Shown in pieces: positions 1 through 7,798 of a DNA stretch of 13,156 nucleotides (within the stretch, counting starts at the first letter, position 1; each line of letters starts with the position of its first letter). Both the position numbers and the translations under genes were made by a program. The DNA lies in the NCBI GenBank assembly GCA_039029935.1, contig JBCCFC010000243.1:1-13156 (forward strand), in the 5' to 3' direction. The notes under the pieces are model-generated. The model was given only the letters and a program-made list of their open reading frames with translations, did not search any database and was not told where the DNA came from. This DNA comes from G039029935 sp039029935. Its GTDB lineage: Bacteria > Chloroflexota > Anaerolineae > Caldilineales > Caldilineaceae.

Positions 1-1941
1 GACAGCACGTAGCCGGCGATCAACCTCATCCACATTTGGGGTTGTATAGAGTCCCCATTCTAGCTGCCATGCAACCCAATGTAGCAAACTCGCCCGCATC
101 ATCGCTTGGTCCACAGGAGAGACTAACGTGCCTGCATAGGCATCAAGAACGGCATCCAGTGTGGCTGTCGTATTGTTTAACTGCTGCACCAGTGAAGACA
201 CATCATTCTCCCAATTTGGCACAAGTGTAATTCCAAATCCGCGAGCGGCCACCTGAATCTTGACCAGGAGCCATGTGCGTTGTGCTTGAAGTATGCGAAG
301 TTGTTGTTCCAGCGATAAATCTGTGCTGGAGAGCATCCGTTGGTAGCTGGCATTGCGTGTTTGATCTTCGATGAGCAGTGCCTGTGCCAATGCCTGTCGT
401 TCCGGTTCAATATCAATTAACTGACCCGTTTCTGCATAGACCACTGCGATGCGTTCTGCTAGTTGATGTGCGGTCGCTTGGCGATTGGCGATAGCGGTGA
501 GGATACTTTCGTCGGTGGCGGCTGACGAGTGAGTTTGGCTGTCTATCAATGATACACTTTCGGGGTTGATGATGGTTGGATGGAAGAGTACGCCCCAAGG
601 GATCGAGATCATTTTTGTCTCGGCAGCGATATATGGGTTTCGCAAGAAGTCCTCAACCTGTTGCTGAAATGTTGTATCGTTTAAAGACTGGCTCAAATTC
701 TGCGCCAATGGACGCATTCCTTCAAAGATGCTGCTTCGCTGTGCAGGCAACAAGTCTGGCGATTGCGCACCGACATATAAGGCTTGTGTCGCCACATTCG
801 CCGCCATCAAATTCTCATTACCCATATCCAACCCGGCTGCGGCTTGTGTTAAGAGCTGGCTTCGTTCTAGCGGATTGAGCGATGGCTCTACGATTGCAAA
901 GCTGGAAAGCAAATAGTAGACATGCGCACTCATTACCGGACGACTCGCTGCTTGATAGCGTTGCGCCAATTGCAAGAGTATTCCACCCAACTCTGACGCG
1001 GCAGCCGTGTTGGGATTCAAATTTGTGTTTGAAGCAACTAAATTGGACGGTAGATCGTCAGATAGGGTATGAGGAACAAGTAAATCTGCACTGGCGATAC
1101 GATTGCTATGATGAAATAAAAGGAGTGCGTAGGCAGTATCTAACTCCCCGGCCACCAGTGCTTGGCGGGCTAAGGCCAACGCCGGATCACCAGCCAAGTG
1201 ACGCAGGCTGAGTTGTGGCAAAATCAAATCAGGTGAAATGGTTGCGGCAAATATCCCCGCAGTTGCCGTGTCTGCGGCGGATGGGTTGTTGGCAAGCGGA
1301 CGGGCAAACTGCTGGTTGTTGCCGTCGTCGGACAAGAGCAAGAAGATGGTCAACGCTGCGCCACCGATGAGCAAGCAGACGAGCAATCCCGTCATCAAAA
1401 TGAAATCAAACCATGAGCCACGTCTCTTTTGCGTGGGGGGATGTGCCAAGTTTCTATGTTGTTGGGCCATGATTGTCGGGGCGGAGTAGTTCATGGCTGC
1501 ATGTGGATCGTGCGCAGATGGAGGAGGAACTTGACCGAAGGGCTGCTGGCTTAATGAAGATTGTGGAAACTGTGACTGTGGATACTGTGACTGTGGATAC
1601 TGTGACTGTGAAAAAGATTCCTGCGCAAACGGTGTTTGGTTGATAGGGTTTTGTTCAAACTGGTTGTATGGCTGGGCAGGGAAAGGTCTTGATGGTGATG
1701 AGGGCGATGCGGGGGGCGATGTGTTCTCAACTATAACCCCTTCGTTGACATCCTCTGTTGCCAAGTTCTGTTCAATATTTTCTGTCTGTGGATTGATGGT
1801 CTGATCGCCAGGGTTCACAGCCTCAGCAAGGGGCGCAGACCTCGACTCAGGGTATACAGGTGAATTGGATTGGTTTTTCTTTCTAAACAATGGGTTGCGT
1901 TTAGATGGATTGTTGGTTGATTGGTTTTGGTTACTAGTCAT
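1..1941 (-). CDS. Membrane-anchored protein of unknown function, C-terminus off the window
   Basis: The frame is open from the left edge to the ATG at 1939-1941, giving 647 codons with no stop in the window. I do not recognise the family. Residues 1-170 are low-complexity and rich in Q, S, P and N, with an SQYPQ-type repeat near residues 111-130. A basic KRRG patch at about 172-175 precedes one hydrophobic helix at about 178-203. The rest, from about 205, is exported by the positive-inside rule and looks mostly helical, rich in A, L and Q. It has no recognisable catalytic motif and could be a scaffold or sensor. In-frame ATGs also exist at 1995 and 2010, adding 18 and 23 codons. I prefer 1941 because the sequence upstream contains a perfect 14-bp tandem duplication, which is not a multiple of three and so looks non-coding. 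No good Shine-Dalgarno site is visible at 1941; a weak GGA precedes 2010. The gene is divergent from the glycosidase at 2573. Confidence 0.8.
   Translation of the reverse strand, partial: MTSNQNQSTNNPSKRNPLFRKKNQSNSPVYPESRSAPLAEAVNPGDQTINPQTENIEQNLATEDVNEGVIVENTSPPASPSSPSRPFPAQPYNQFEQNPINQTPFAQESFSQSQYPQSQYPQSQFPQSSLSQQPFGQVPPPSAHDPHAAMNYSAPTIMAQQHRNLAHPPTQKRRGSWFDFILMTGLLVCLLIGGAALTIFLLLSDDGNNQQFARPLANNPSAADTATAGIFAATISPDLILPQLSLRHLAGDPALALARQALVAGELDTAYALLLFHHSNRIASADLLVPHTLSDDLPSNLVASNTNLNPNTAAASELGGILLQLAQRYQAASRPVMSAHVYYLLSSFAIVEPSLNPLERSQLLTQAAAGLDMGNENLMAANVATQALYVGAQSPDLLPAQRSSIFEGMRPLAQNLSQSLNDTTFQQQVEDFLRNPYIAAETKMISIPWGVLFHPTIINPESVSLIDSQTHSSAATDESILTAIANRQATAHQLAERIAVVYAETGQLIDIEPERQALAQALLIEDQTRNASYQRMLSSTDLSLEQQLRILQAQRTWLLVKIQVAARGFGITLVPNWENDVSSLVQQLNNTTATLDAVLDAYAGTLVSPVDQAMMRASLLHWVAWQLEWGLYTTPNVDEVDRRLRAV
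1562..1610. repeat. 15-bp tandem repeat inside the Q/S/P-rich coding region
   Basis: The unit TGTGACTGTGGATAC occurs twice perfectly (1571-1585, 1586-1600) with partial units on each side. Read on the minus strand in the coding frame, it encodes repeated SQYPQ units in the cytoplasmic head of the gene at 1-1941. The unit is a multiple of three, so gain or loss of copies changes length without a frameshift. Confidence 0.85.
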
Positions 1942-1960
1942 AAGCCAAGCTTGTTGTCTA

Positions 1961-1988
1961 TTGTCCTGTATCGTTTGTCCTGTATCGT
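1961..1988. repeat. Perfect 14-bp tandem duplication just upstream of the minus-strand gene
   Basis: TTGTCCTGTATCGT is present at 1961-1974 and again at 1975-1988 with no mismatch. It lies 19 nt before the ATG at 1941 of the minus-strand gene. It could be a duplicated operator in the 5' leader, or a recent slippage event. If translation starts at 1995 or 2010 the duplication would be coding and would have shifted the reading frame of any upstream codons. Confidence 0.85.
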
Positions 1989-2052
1989 TGAACATACCGT
2001 GCAATGGCATAAAACATGTTCCGTCTTACAGTGAAATGTCTATTCATAAACT

Positions 2053-2058
2053 ATCATA
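2053..2058 (-). promoter_or_regulatory. Possible -10 box for the minus-strand membrane protein
   Basis: On the minus strand this reads TATGAT, one mismatch from the sigma-70-type consensus, about 110 nt before the ATG at 1941. No good -35 box is seen at 17 nt. It lies close to an imperfect hairpin with arms CGAGTAG (2065-2071) and CTACTCG (2086-2092). This is a weak call. Confidence 0.25.
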
Positions 2059-2164
2059 TCCTTACGAGTAGCCTACGGACAGCTACTACTCGACTATTTG
2101 ACTGTGTGCCCATTACATCTTTTGCTGTATGCCGTTTTATTTACTGGCTGATCTCCAATTATTT

Positions 2165-2173
2165 TGGTATGAT
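2165..2173 (+). promoter_or_regulatory. Extended -10 promoter candidate for the glycosidase gene
   Basis: TGG-TATGAT matches the extended -10 form (TG-N-TATAAT with one mismatch). No -35 box is recognisable, which is usual for extended -10 promoters. Transcription from about 2180 would give a leader of about 390 nt before the ATG at 2573. That leader would include the hairpin element at 2220-2302. Confidence 0.4.
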
Positions 2174-2219
2174 ATAGCTGTAAAGCCTTGAACCCAAATT
2201 TTACTGGTATATACACATG

Positions 2220-2302
2220 AGGTCATAAGTCCAATTTTTGGACCTTTGGGAGGTGATACTTCCCGGAAATCCAACGCAATCACGACGCTCACATTATGAC
2301 CT
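2220..2302 (+). ncRNA. Candidate structured RNA or small inverted-repeat element, unclassified
   Basis: A perfect 9-bp stem (AGGTCATAA at 2220-2228 with TTATGACCT at 2294-2302) closes a domain with two internal hairpins. These are GTCCAA/TTGGAC around a 3-nt loop (2229-2243) and a GGGAGG/CTTCCC hairpin with one G-U pair around a 5-nt loop (about 2249-2265). They are followed by an unpaired stretch of about 28 nt. The layout is that of a cis-regulatory RNA in the glycosidase leader. It matches no riboswitch consensus I know. The ends could instead be terminal inverted repeats of a tiny non-autonomous element, but no target duplication is visible. The strand is chosen from the upstream promoter candidate. 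Confidence 0.4.
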
Positions 2303-2432
2303 TATGCCGTCTATGAATGAAATAGGGTAAGTTTTCACCCATGTAATCTAACTATTGTATGGCAATTTTGATATACACACAATTTGGAGGATTGGCATTT
2401 TTGCGAGCCTTTGAGTCTGTGCTATCATAGCC

Positions 2433-2457
2433 AACTGTTTAACAGGATAACTGTTTA
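2433..2457. repeat. 9-bp direct repeat with an embedded palindrome, operator-like
   Basis: AACTGTTTA occurs at 2433-2441 and 2449-2457, 16 bp apart. The first copy is part of the near-palindrome CTGTTTAACAG (2435-2445, arms CTGTT/AACAG around one T). It lies 116 bp upstream of the glycosidase ATG. A repressor or activator site is plausible, but no regulator gene is in the window. Confidence 0.45.
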
Positions 2458-2475
2458 CGGCCAAATAGAAAAATT

Positions 2476-2530
2476 TGATGATTGTTATTTGACTATTGTT
2501 CTTTGATTATTGTTAAACGTTTCTATTGTT
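2476..2530 (+). promoter_or_regulatory. Three contiguous 14-bp iterons plus a fourth partial copy
   Basis: Units at 2476-2489, 2490-2503 and 2504-2517 each begin TGA and share a central ATTGTT. A fourth ATTGTT follows at 2525-2530. The ATTGTT cores start at 2481, 2495, 2509 and 2525. The array ends about 40 bp before the glycosidase ATG, where a DNA-binding regulator would act on a proximal promoter. No convincing -35/-10 pair is seen inside it. Simple AT-rich sequence drift is the alternative. Confidence 0.4.
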
Positions 2531-2555
2531 TTGCATAGAGAACTATCAAAATGTT

Positions 2556-2561
2556 AGGGAG
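2556..2561 (+). promoter_or_regulatory. Ribosome binding site of the glycosidase gene
   Basis: AGGGAG lies 11 nt before the ATG at 2573. It is one of the few clear Shine-Dalgarno sites in this window and fixes the start of the 1104-residue protein. Confidence 0.65.
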
Positions 2562-2572
2562 TTGAATCGTTT

Positions 2573-5500
2573 ATGTATAATGCGCCGCTAGAGACACGCT
2601 CCTCTTGGACCGGGTTGACCCGGCTTGTTGAGGGGCCACTATCTTGGCTTATGACTATTGTGGTCATCCCAGCGTTATTGATCCTCGTCTTGCTCTTGCC
2701 CCCCATCAGCCTGCTCGACACACTACAATCATTGACATACACACGCATCACACCAACGGGTGGGGTATTGGCTGATTCTGATGGAACCTTAATCAACTTT
2801 TCTGCCGAAAATGTCCAAACCACTTTCTTGGCAGCCATCGAAAGTACCCCTCAGATCGACTTTATCAGCGGTCGAGGTGGTAGTCTTGTTTTTGATGCAG
2901 CCAGCAGTCTGCCCAATTATCTTGTTCCCAAAAGTCCATTCTACCACATTGAAATCCAAGGACTCGAACCAGACGGCAGCTATATCAATATTCCGATCCC
3001 CAACGATAGTCTGCCCTATGAAACCCTTGCATTGTATGGCTGGGCGCCCACAGAAACAGGCGGCAATTGGACCTATATTCCGAGCCGAGTTTTGGTGAAT
3101 GACGATATTATCGAAGCACAGTTGAATTTTGTCCCCACCGATTTTATGGTAATGCAAACTGTGCCCGATGTGCCATCGGTTGTTTTGAATCTATCGCAGG
3201 ACGGCACACTGCCACAGGGCGCTATCGTCACCCATGATGCCAAACCGGGGTTATATTTGCGGGGTGACGGTGCGCTGGAAGGTGTTGCCCCAGTGAACGC
3301 TGGCAATACCATCCCCATTGTTCGCAATTGGCAAGATGATATTGTGCGTACCGATTTGGTCAACAACCTGCTCATTGACCCTGGTCAGCAAGACAACCAA
3401 CTGATCTCGGTTGAGCAGACCATTGTCGGCAATGGATACCCTGGTGTGATTGTTGACTATCGCGGTGTTGATGCTGTTCCGAGTGCGCGGGCGGATTTTG
3501 TGCATTTGATGACCAAACTGGCCGAGCGACTCCATGCATCGGGAAAGACATTGACTGTGCGAGTATCCGAGCCAACACCTGTCTCTGCGGACATGTGGGA
3601 TACCAAAGGCTATGATTGGCGTGCCTTGGGTGAAGTTGTGGACGCATTGCTTGTGCCTGCACCCATTGATCCGCTTGCCTATGAACCGGGTGGGATATCC
3701 GAAAAGCTACTCGCATGGTCCATCAGCCAAGTTGAAAGCCGGAAACTACGCTTTGAGATTCCTGCACAGTCCGTTGAACGTAGTGGCAACTATCTCTTGC
3801 TGAAAGGCTACCAAGCCGCGCTGTTGCCCTTATTGGGCGAGATCAATGCCTCTGGGGGCGACGAGGGCGAGCAAATTTCTGTTTCTCTCAACAACCCACG
3901 CATCCTGTCACAGGCAACATGGAATGAGGCCGTGGGTGTCTATTCCTATGATTACATGGATGACCAAGGCAATCAACGCACGGTCTATATCGAGAATGCG
4001 GACAGCCTGAACCACAAACTGCGCATTTTACAACGCTATAACGTGCGCGACATTCTACTGGTTGCACCGGACACAGGGGACATGGACCCCAATATTTGGA
4101 ATACACTGCTCCAGTTCCAAAATGGTGAAAGCCTCTCTGTCAATTCGACGCCGTTGGACGTTGTCTACAAAATTTACACACCGGATGGAAACCTCATTGT
4201 CAATGAAAAACGAGGATTGAGTGATAACTACATCATGTTCAACACACCCGATGTTGAAGGCACGCTGCGTGTTGAGGCACTATTGACAGGCTTTAACGAT
4301 CAAGCCCTGACACAGCCCAAAACGGCTAGCATCGAGCTGGTAAACGCAGGTACGGCGGCTGGCCGCACCAATCGTGATGAGGAGGTGACAGCGGCTGCCA
4401 ATGTGATAGAGGATTCGGGCGTGGCCTCCTTGCGTAGCAACCAAATTGTGAATGTTCGTGAAGGGCCAAGCACCCTCCATCCGATTTTGGGGCAGATTGC
4501 CGCCAACACAAACTATGGGATCACGGCAAAAAATGAGCAAGGCGATTGGTGGCAGATTGACTACAATGGGCAGTCTGGGTGGATTATTGGTCAACTGGCA
4601 ACCACAAGTGGTGACATAGGTGTTGTTGCGGCAACGTCAAACTACCCCGTAGCTATTGTGCCGCCAACACCTATTCCACCAACACCAACCTTTACACCAC
4701 CACCGCCAACGCCAACCTTCACACCACCCCCATATGTTCCACCACCAACGGCTCCACCACCGCCACCACCGACCGCTGTACCTGCACAACCCACACCCGC
4801 GCCAGCCGCTGCACCAATAGTCAGTGCGCCTGCCCCAGTGGGCGGTGGTAATTTCGGCTATGGTGTCCAAGCACACATGGTCCATAATGACCAAGCGGGC
4901 AAGGTCATGCAGATGACCACGGGCATGGGCTTTAGCTGGGTGAAACAGCAGATTGAGTGGAGAGTTTTTGAAGGCACGAAAGGCCAGATTGACTTTGGTT
5001 CGGCAGATGGCATGGTCAACGCAGCCAATAGCGCAGGTGTTAGCCTGTTGTGGAGTGTTGTGAATGCACCGGACTGGGCGCGTGAACCGGGCTTTGATGG
5101 CAGCGTTGGTGGGCCACCACAGGACCCAGCCACCTTTGCCAGTTTTAATCGACGTTTGGCCGAGAAGTATTGCGGCTCATCTGTCAAGGCCATGGAAATC
5201 TGGAATGAGCAGAATCTCCATTATGAATGGGGTAACAGACCGCTCAACGCACAGGAATATGTGCAACTACTTGCGCCCTCCTATGCTGCGATCAAAGAAG
5301 TCTGCCCATCCATGGTTGTCATCAGTGGCGCATTAACACCTGCTGGGTCGAATCCAGGTAAAGCGGTTGACGACTTTGAATACCTAGAGGAAATGTTCAA
5401 GCATGGCGTTGCCAACTATGCAGACGGCATTGGTGCACATCCTAGTGGCTACAACGTCCCGCCATCGCACACATGGGAAACAGCCTGTGAGGCCATTGTT

Positions 5501-5887
5501 AAACATGGCAATAGCTTTAATGGTGCATGTGACAGCCCACACCATTCATGGAGTTTCCGTAGCACAATGGAAGGCTATCGCAACATCCTCAATGTCTATG
5601 GCGCATCCCATCTACTTATCTGGCCGACTGAATTTGGCTGGGCTGCGGGTGGTGCGCAGGACCCACGCTATAAATATGCCGATGACAATTCCTATGAAGA
5701 GCAGGCAGCATGGACCGTTGAATCCTATCGCATGATGAAAGAATGGGGTTGGGTTGGACCAGCCATTTTGTGGAACCTCAACTTCCGCGTGGTTGCCAAT
5801 GGCACGGAAAAAGCGCAGTGGTGTATTGTTGACCCTGGCTGGGGACCACTGCCTATCTACAATGCATTGAAAGACATGCCCAAATAA
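2573..5887 (+). CDS. Membrane-anchored multidomain envelope protein: GH18-like barrel, SH3b, Pro-rich linker, clan-A glycoside hydrolase
   Basis: The protein has 1104 residues. A membrane helix at about 24-48 follows a short N-terminus and probably anchors it with the rest outside. Residues of about 60-250 are beta-rich and unrecognised. About 270-520 resembles a GH18/YaaH-type TIM barrel (a GVIVDYRGV strand, then GYDWRALGEVVD). The catalytic pattern DGxxxDxE reads PGVIVDYR here: D295 is kept but the glutamate is R297, so this barrel is probably a non-catalytic glycan binder. A bacterial SH3 domain spans about 617-680 (NVREGPS to GWIIGQL). A Pro/Thr-rich wall-spanning linker follows at about 697-756. 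The C-terminal barrel (about 757-1104) looks like a GH39/GH5-type clan-A hydrolase, with acid/base E879 in WNEQN and nucleophile E1020 in WPTEFGW. The substrate cannot be read from the sequence; a surface or environmental polysaccharide is likely. AGGGAG supports the start. Confidence 0.88.
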   Translation: MYNAPLETRSSWTGLTRLVEGPLSWLMTIVVIPALLILVLLLPPISLLDTLQSLTYTRITPTGGVLADSDGTLINFSAENVQTTFLAAIESTPQIDFISGRGGSLVFDAASSLPNYLVPKSPFYHIEIQGLEPDGSYINIPIPNDSLPYETLALYGWAPTETGGNWTYIPSRVLVNDDIIEAQLNFVPTDFMVMQTVPDVPSVVLNLSQDGTLPQGAIVTHDAKPGLYLRGDGALEGVAPVNAGNTIPIVRNWQDDIVRTDLVNNLLIDPGQQDNQLISVEQTIVGNGYPGVIVDYRGVDAVPSARADFVHLMTKLAERLHASGKTLTVRVSEPTPVSADMWDTKGYDWRALGEVVDALLVPAPIDPLAYEPGGISEKLLAWSISQVESRKLRFEIPAQSVERSGNYLLLKGYQAALLPLLGEINASGGDEGEQISVSLNNPRILSQATWNEAVGVYSYDYMDDQGNQRTVYIENADSLNHKLRILQRYNVRDILLVAPDTGDMDPNIWNTLLQFQNGESLSVNSTPLDVVYKIYTPDGNLIVNEKRGLSDNYIMFNTPDVEGTLRVEALLTGFNDQALTQPKTASIELVNAGTAAGRTNRDEEVTAAANVIEDSGVASLRSNQIVNVREGPSTLHPILGQIAANTNYGITAKNEQGDWWQIDYNGQSGWIIGQLATTSGDIGVVAATSNYPVAIVPPTPIPPTPTFTPPPPTPTFTPPPYVPPPTAPPPPPPTAVPAQPTPAPAAAPIVSAPAPVGGGNFGYGVQAHMVHNDQAGKVMQMTTGMGFSWVKQQIEWRVFEGTKGQIDFGSADGMVNAANSAGVSLLWSVVNAPDWAREPGFDGSVGGPPQDPATFASFNRRLAEKYCGSSVKAMEIWNEQNLHYEWGNRPLNAQEYVQLLAPSYAAIKEVCPSMVVISGALTPAGSNPGKAVDDFEYLEEMFKHGVANYADGIGAHPSGYNVPPSHTWETACEAIVKHGNSFNGACDSPHHSWSFRSTMEGYRNILNVYGASHLLIWPTEFGWAAGGAQDPRYKYADDNSYEEQAAWTVESYRMMKEWGWVGPAILWNLNFRVVANGTEKAQWCIVDPGWGPLPIYNALKDMPK

Positions 5888-5907
5888 GACAATGCGAATA
5901 TAGACAC

Positions 5908-5968
5908 AAAAGGGCGAGTCCAAGACATAGAACAACATATTGTTCTGCGTCTTGGACTCGCCCTTTTT
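5908..5968 (+). terminator. Very strong hairpin terminator (or attenuator) between glycosidase and ABC exporter genes
   Basis: Perfect 19-nt arms at 5908-5926 and 5949-5967 run from AAAAGGGCGAG to CTCGCCCTTTT. Inside them a second 7-bp stem (AGAACAA 5929-5935, TTGTTCT 5940-5946) closes a CATA loop. A T-run completes the right arm, and the left arm has the matching A-run, so it could terminate on both strands. It begins 20 nt after the glycosidase stop and ends 22 nt before the TTG start of the exporter, which leaves little room for a separate promoter. Confidence 0.93.
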
Positions 5969-5989
5969 ATTACGCAAACCAAAGCAAAC

Positions 5990-7789
5990 TTGAACAATCA
6001 ACGCACAATCTATCAACAAGCTTTTGGCATCCTTGCACGATTTCCAATGTTATTCATGATGCTAATCATCACCTCCTTTTTGAGTACCCTCACAGAGGGC
6101 ATTGGATTGGGTGTGATCCTCCCATTGATTGAGCCAACGATTGCGGTTGAGTATCTTGATCGGGTCCCCTTCTTATCTGGGATCAGCACATGGCTTGTTG
6201 AGATGACGATCATCGAACGAGTTCGTCTGATAGCAATTGTGCTGGTTGGCATCACGTTGGTGCGTAGTCTAGGGCTTATTGCCGTGCGCTATGTGACGAT
6301 CCGGCTACAAATTGGTGCTGAATCTTATCTACGGCAAGCATTATTTCAACAAATTCATGATGTTGAGATGCGTTTTATCCATGCCCAAAGTATGGGTGGG
6401 CTGATTAAGGCACTCAATCAGGACGTGTGGTTTAGTATTCATCTGATACGCGAAGTCATCGGCATGGTCGGCTATTTTTTCACCTTAGCCATTTATACGG
6501 TGGCGTTGCTCCTGCTTTCGTGGCAACTGACACTGATTTCGGGCTTCTTACTGCTCCTCGTTGTTACCCTTAATCTGTATTTTTTTGCCCAACCGCTTCA
6601 AAAAACAGGGCAGGAGGAAAATCACTATCATCGCATTCTGAGCCAGCTAACAACAGAGAGTTTCTTGGCAATGAAGTTGATTCGTCTGTTGCGTAGAGAG
6701 AAACAGCGGGTTCAACAATTTCAAGATACATTTGCCATCTACGAACTTGTCATTATCCGCGGGCGACTGCTAGAGCAATCCATCCGTCCCATACTCAGTC
6801 TAATGGCCGTACTGATCATTGCCGTATTGCTTTTTGTTTCAACGCTATTGATGCCGATGCAGATAGAAATTTTGTTGGGACAAATTGCGCTCTTTTTGGT
6901 GGTTGGGTTTCGACTGTTAGACCCTGTGAGTAAACTCAATTATGCACATGGCCGTGTTGTCTATTACACGCCCCATTTTGAAGCGACCATGCAGTTTCTC
7001 AATCGCGCGGACAAACCTTACCTCTCCAACGGGCATCGGCAATTCACACAGTTAGCGACACAAATTTCGCTCAAACAGGTCACGTTTCGCTATCATCAAA
7101 ATGAGGAAAATGTACTGGCAGATATTTCCTTTGATATTGACGTCGGAAAAATGACGGCCATTGTTGGGCGATCTGGTGCAGGCAAGTCAACTCTGATTGA
7201 TTTAATTTCTCGGCTCTACGATGTAGATGAAGGGTGTATCTCGATTGATGGCGTAGATATCCGTGAGTTGGATTTGACAAGTTGGCGAACGGCACTTGCA
7301 GTTGTGCATCAAGATATACTCATCTTGGATGATACGGTTCGTGCCAATTTACAATTTGCCAAATCAGAGGCAACAGAGGTACAGTTGATCCAAGCGGCGC
7401 AATTGGCACAGGCACATGACTTTATCCAAGCATTACCACAGGGCTATGATACCATCTTGGGCAATCGAGGTGTCCGCTTATCGGGTGGTCAACAACAACG
7501 CATTGCCATTGCGCGTGCCATCCTGACCGATCCTCAAGTGCTGCTGCTAGACGAGGCGACGAGCCACCTCGATTCGGAAACAGAACAATTATTCCAACTG
7601 GCAATAGAAACATTTCGGCAGGAACGAACAATGATTGTGATTGCGCATCGACTGTCCACCATCCAAACCGCCGACAACATTGTGGTGTTGGATAGTGGGC
7701 GTGTCGTTGAACAGGGCAAGCACGATGAATTAATGGCCTTGTGCGGACATTATTGGCGTTTGGTGGAGGCGCAACGGTTGGAGGCTTAA
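5990..7789 (+). CDS. ABC transporter half-exporter (MsbA/lipid-A exporter type)
   Basis: This 599-residue protein fuses a six-helix exporter domain to an ATPase. Hydrophobic helices lie at about 18-36, 78-98, 156-176, 178-199, 266-287 and 293-311. The nucleotide-binding domain carries Walker A GRSGAGKST (393-401), a Q-loop in VVHQD, the signature LSGGQ (497-501), Walker B VLLLDEAT (517-524) with catalytic E522, a D-loop SHLD and H-loop H553. All key residues are present, so it should be an active, probably homodimeric, inner-membrane exporter of a lipid-linked or hydrophobic substrate. The next gene is a glycosyltransferase 9 nt downstream, which points to export of a glycolipid or polysaccharide precursor. 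The start is a TTG with no clear Shine-Dalgarno site; the next option is ATG at 6047, which would trim the first helix. The frame is open and continuous back to the glycosidase stop at 5885-5887. Confidence 0.93.
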   Translation: MNNQRTIYQQAFGILARFPMLFMMLIITSFLSTLTEGIGLGVILPLIEPTIAVEYLDRVPFLSGISTWLVEMTIIERVRLIAIVLVGITLVRSLGLIAVRYVTIRLQIGAESYLRQALFQQIHDVEMRFIHAQSMGGLIKALNQDVWFSIHLIREVIGMVGYFFTLAIYTVALLLLSWQLTLISGFLLLLVVTLNLYFFAQPLQKTGQEENHYHRILSQLTTESFLAMKLIRLLRREKQRVQQFQDTFAIYELVIIRGRLLEQSIRPILSLMAVLIIAVLLFVSTLLMPMQIEILLGQIALFLVVGFRLLDPVSKLNYAHGRVVYYTPHFEATMQFLNRADKPYLSNGHRQFTQLATQISLKQVTFRYHQNEENVLADISFDIDVGKMTAIVGRSGAGKSTLIDLISRLYDVDEGCISIDGVDIRELDLTSWRTALAVVHQDILILDDTVRANLQFAKSEATEVQLIQAAQLAQAHDFIQALPQGYDTILGNRGVRLSGGQQQRIAIARAILTDPQVLLLDEATSHLDSETEQLFQLAIETFRQERTMIVIAHRLSTIQTADNIVVLDSGRVVEQGKHDELMALCGHYWRLVEAQRLEA

Positions 7790-7798
7790 TAAAGTGCC

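Larger units (their letters stand above)
1942..2572. other. Divergent intergenic region, 631 bp, no gene seen
   Basis: No reading frame here looks coding. The region separates two divergent genes and carries the signals listed separately: the 14-bp tandem duplication, promoter candidates on both strands, the 83-bp hairpin element at 2220-2302, a 9-bp direct repeat and the 14-bp iterons. Base composition is clearly more AT-rich than in the flanking genes. Both divergent genes encode membrane-anchored envelope proteins, so shared control is possible. Confidence 0.7.

Noticed and set aside
576..1211. Several plus-strand open frames of 60-109 codons across 36-1489
   Set aside because: All lie opposite the long minus-strand frame at 1-1941, which is continuous to the window edge and has coherent protein features.
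1562..1610. Short direct repeats as a CRISPR array
   Set aside because: The units are 15 bp without spacers and are in frame inside a coding region.
2065..2092. CGAGTAG/CTACTCG hairpin as a terminator
   Set aside because: It is only 7 bp with a 14-nt loop and no T-run on either strand.
2384..2430. GGAGG at about 2387 followed by a TTG-started 9-codon frame, a possible leader peptide
   Set aside because: The start is non-ATG, the peptide has no run of regulatory codons, and no attenuator follows it.
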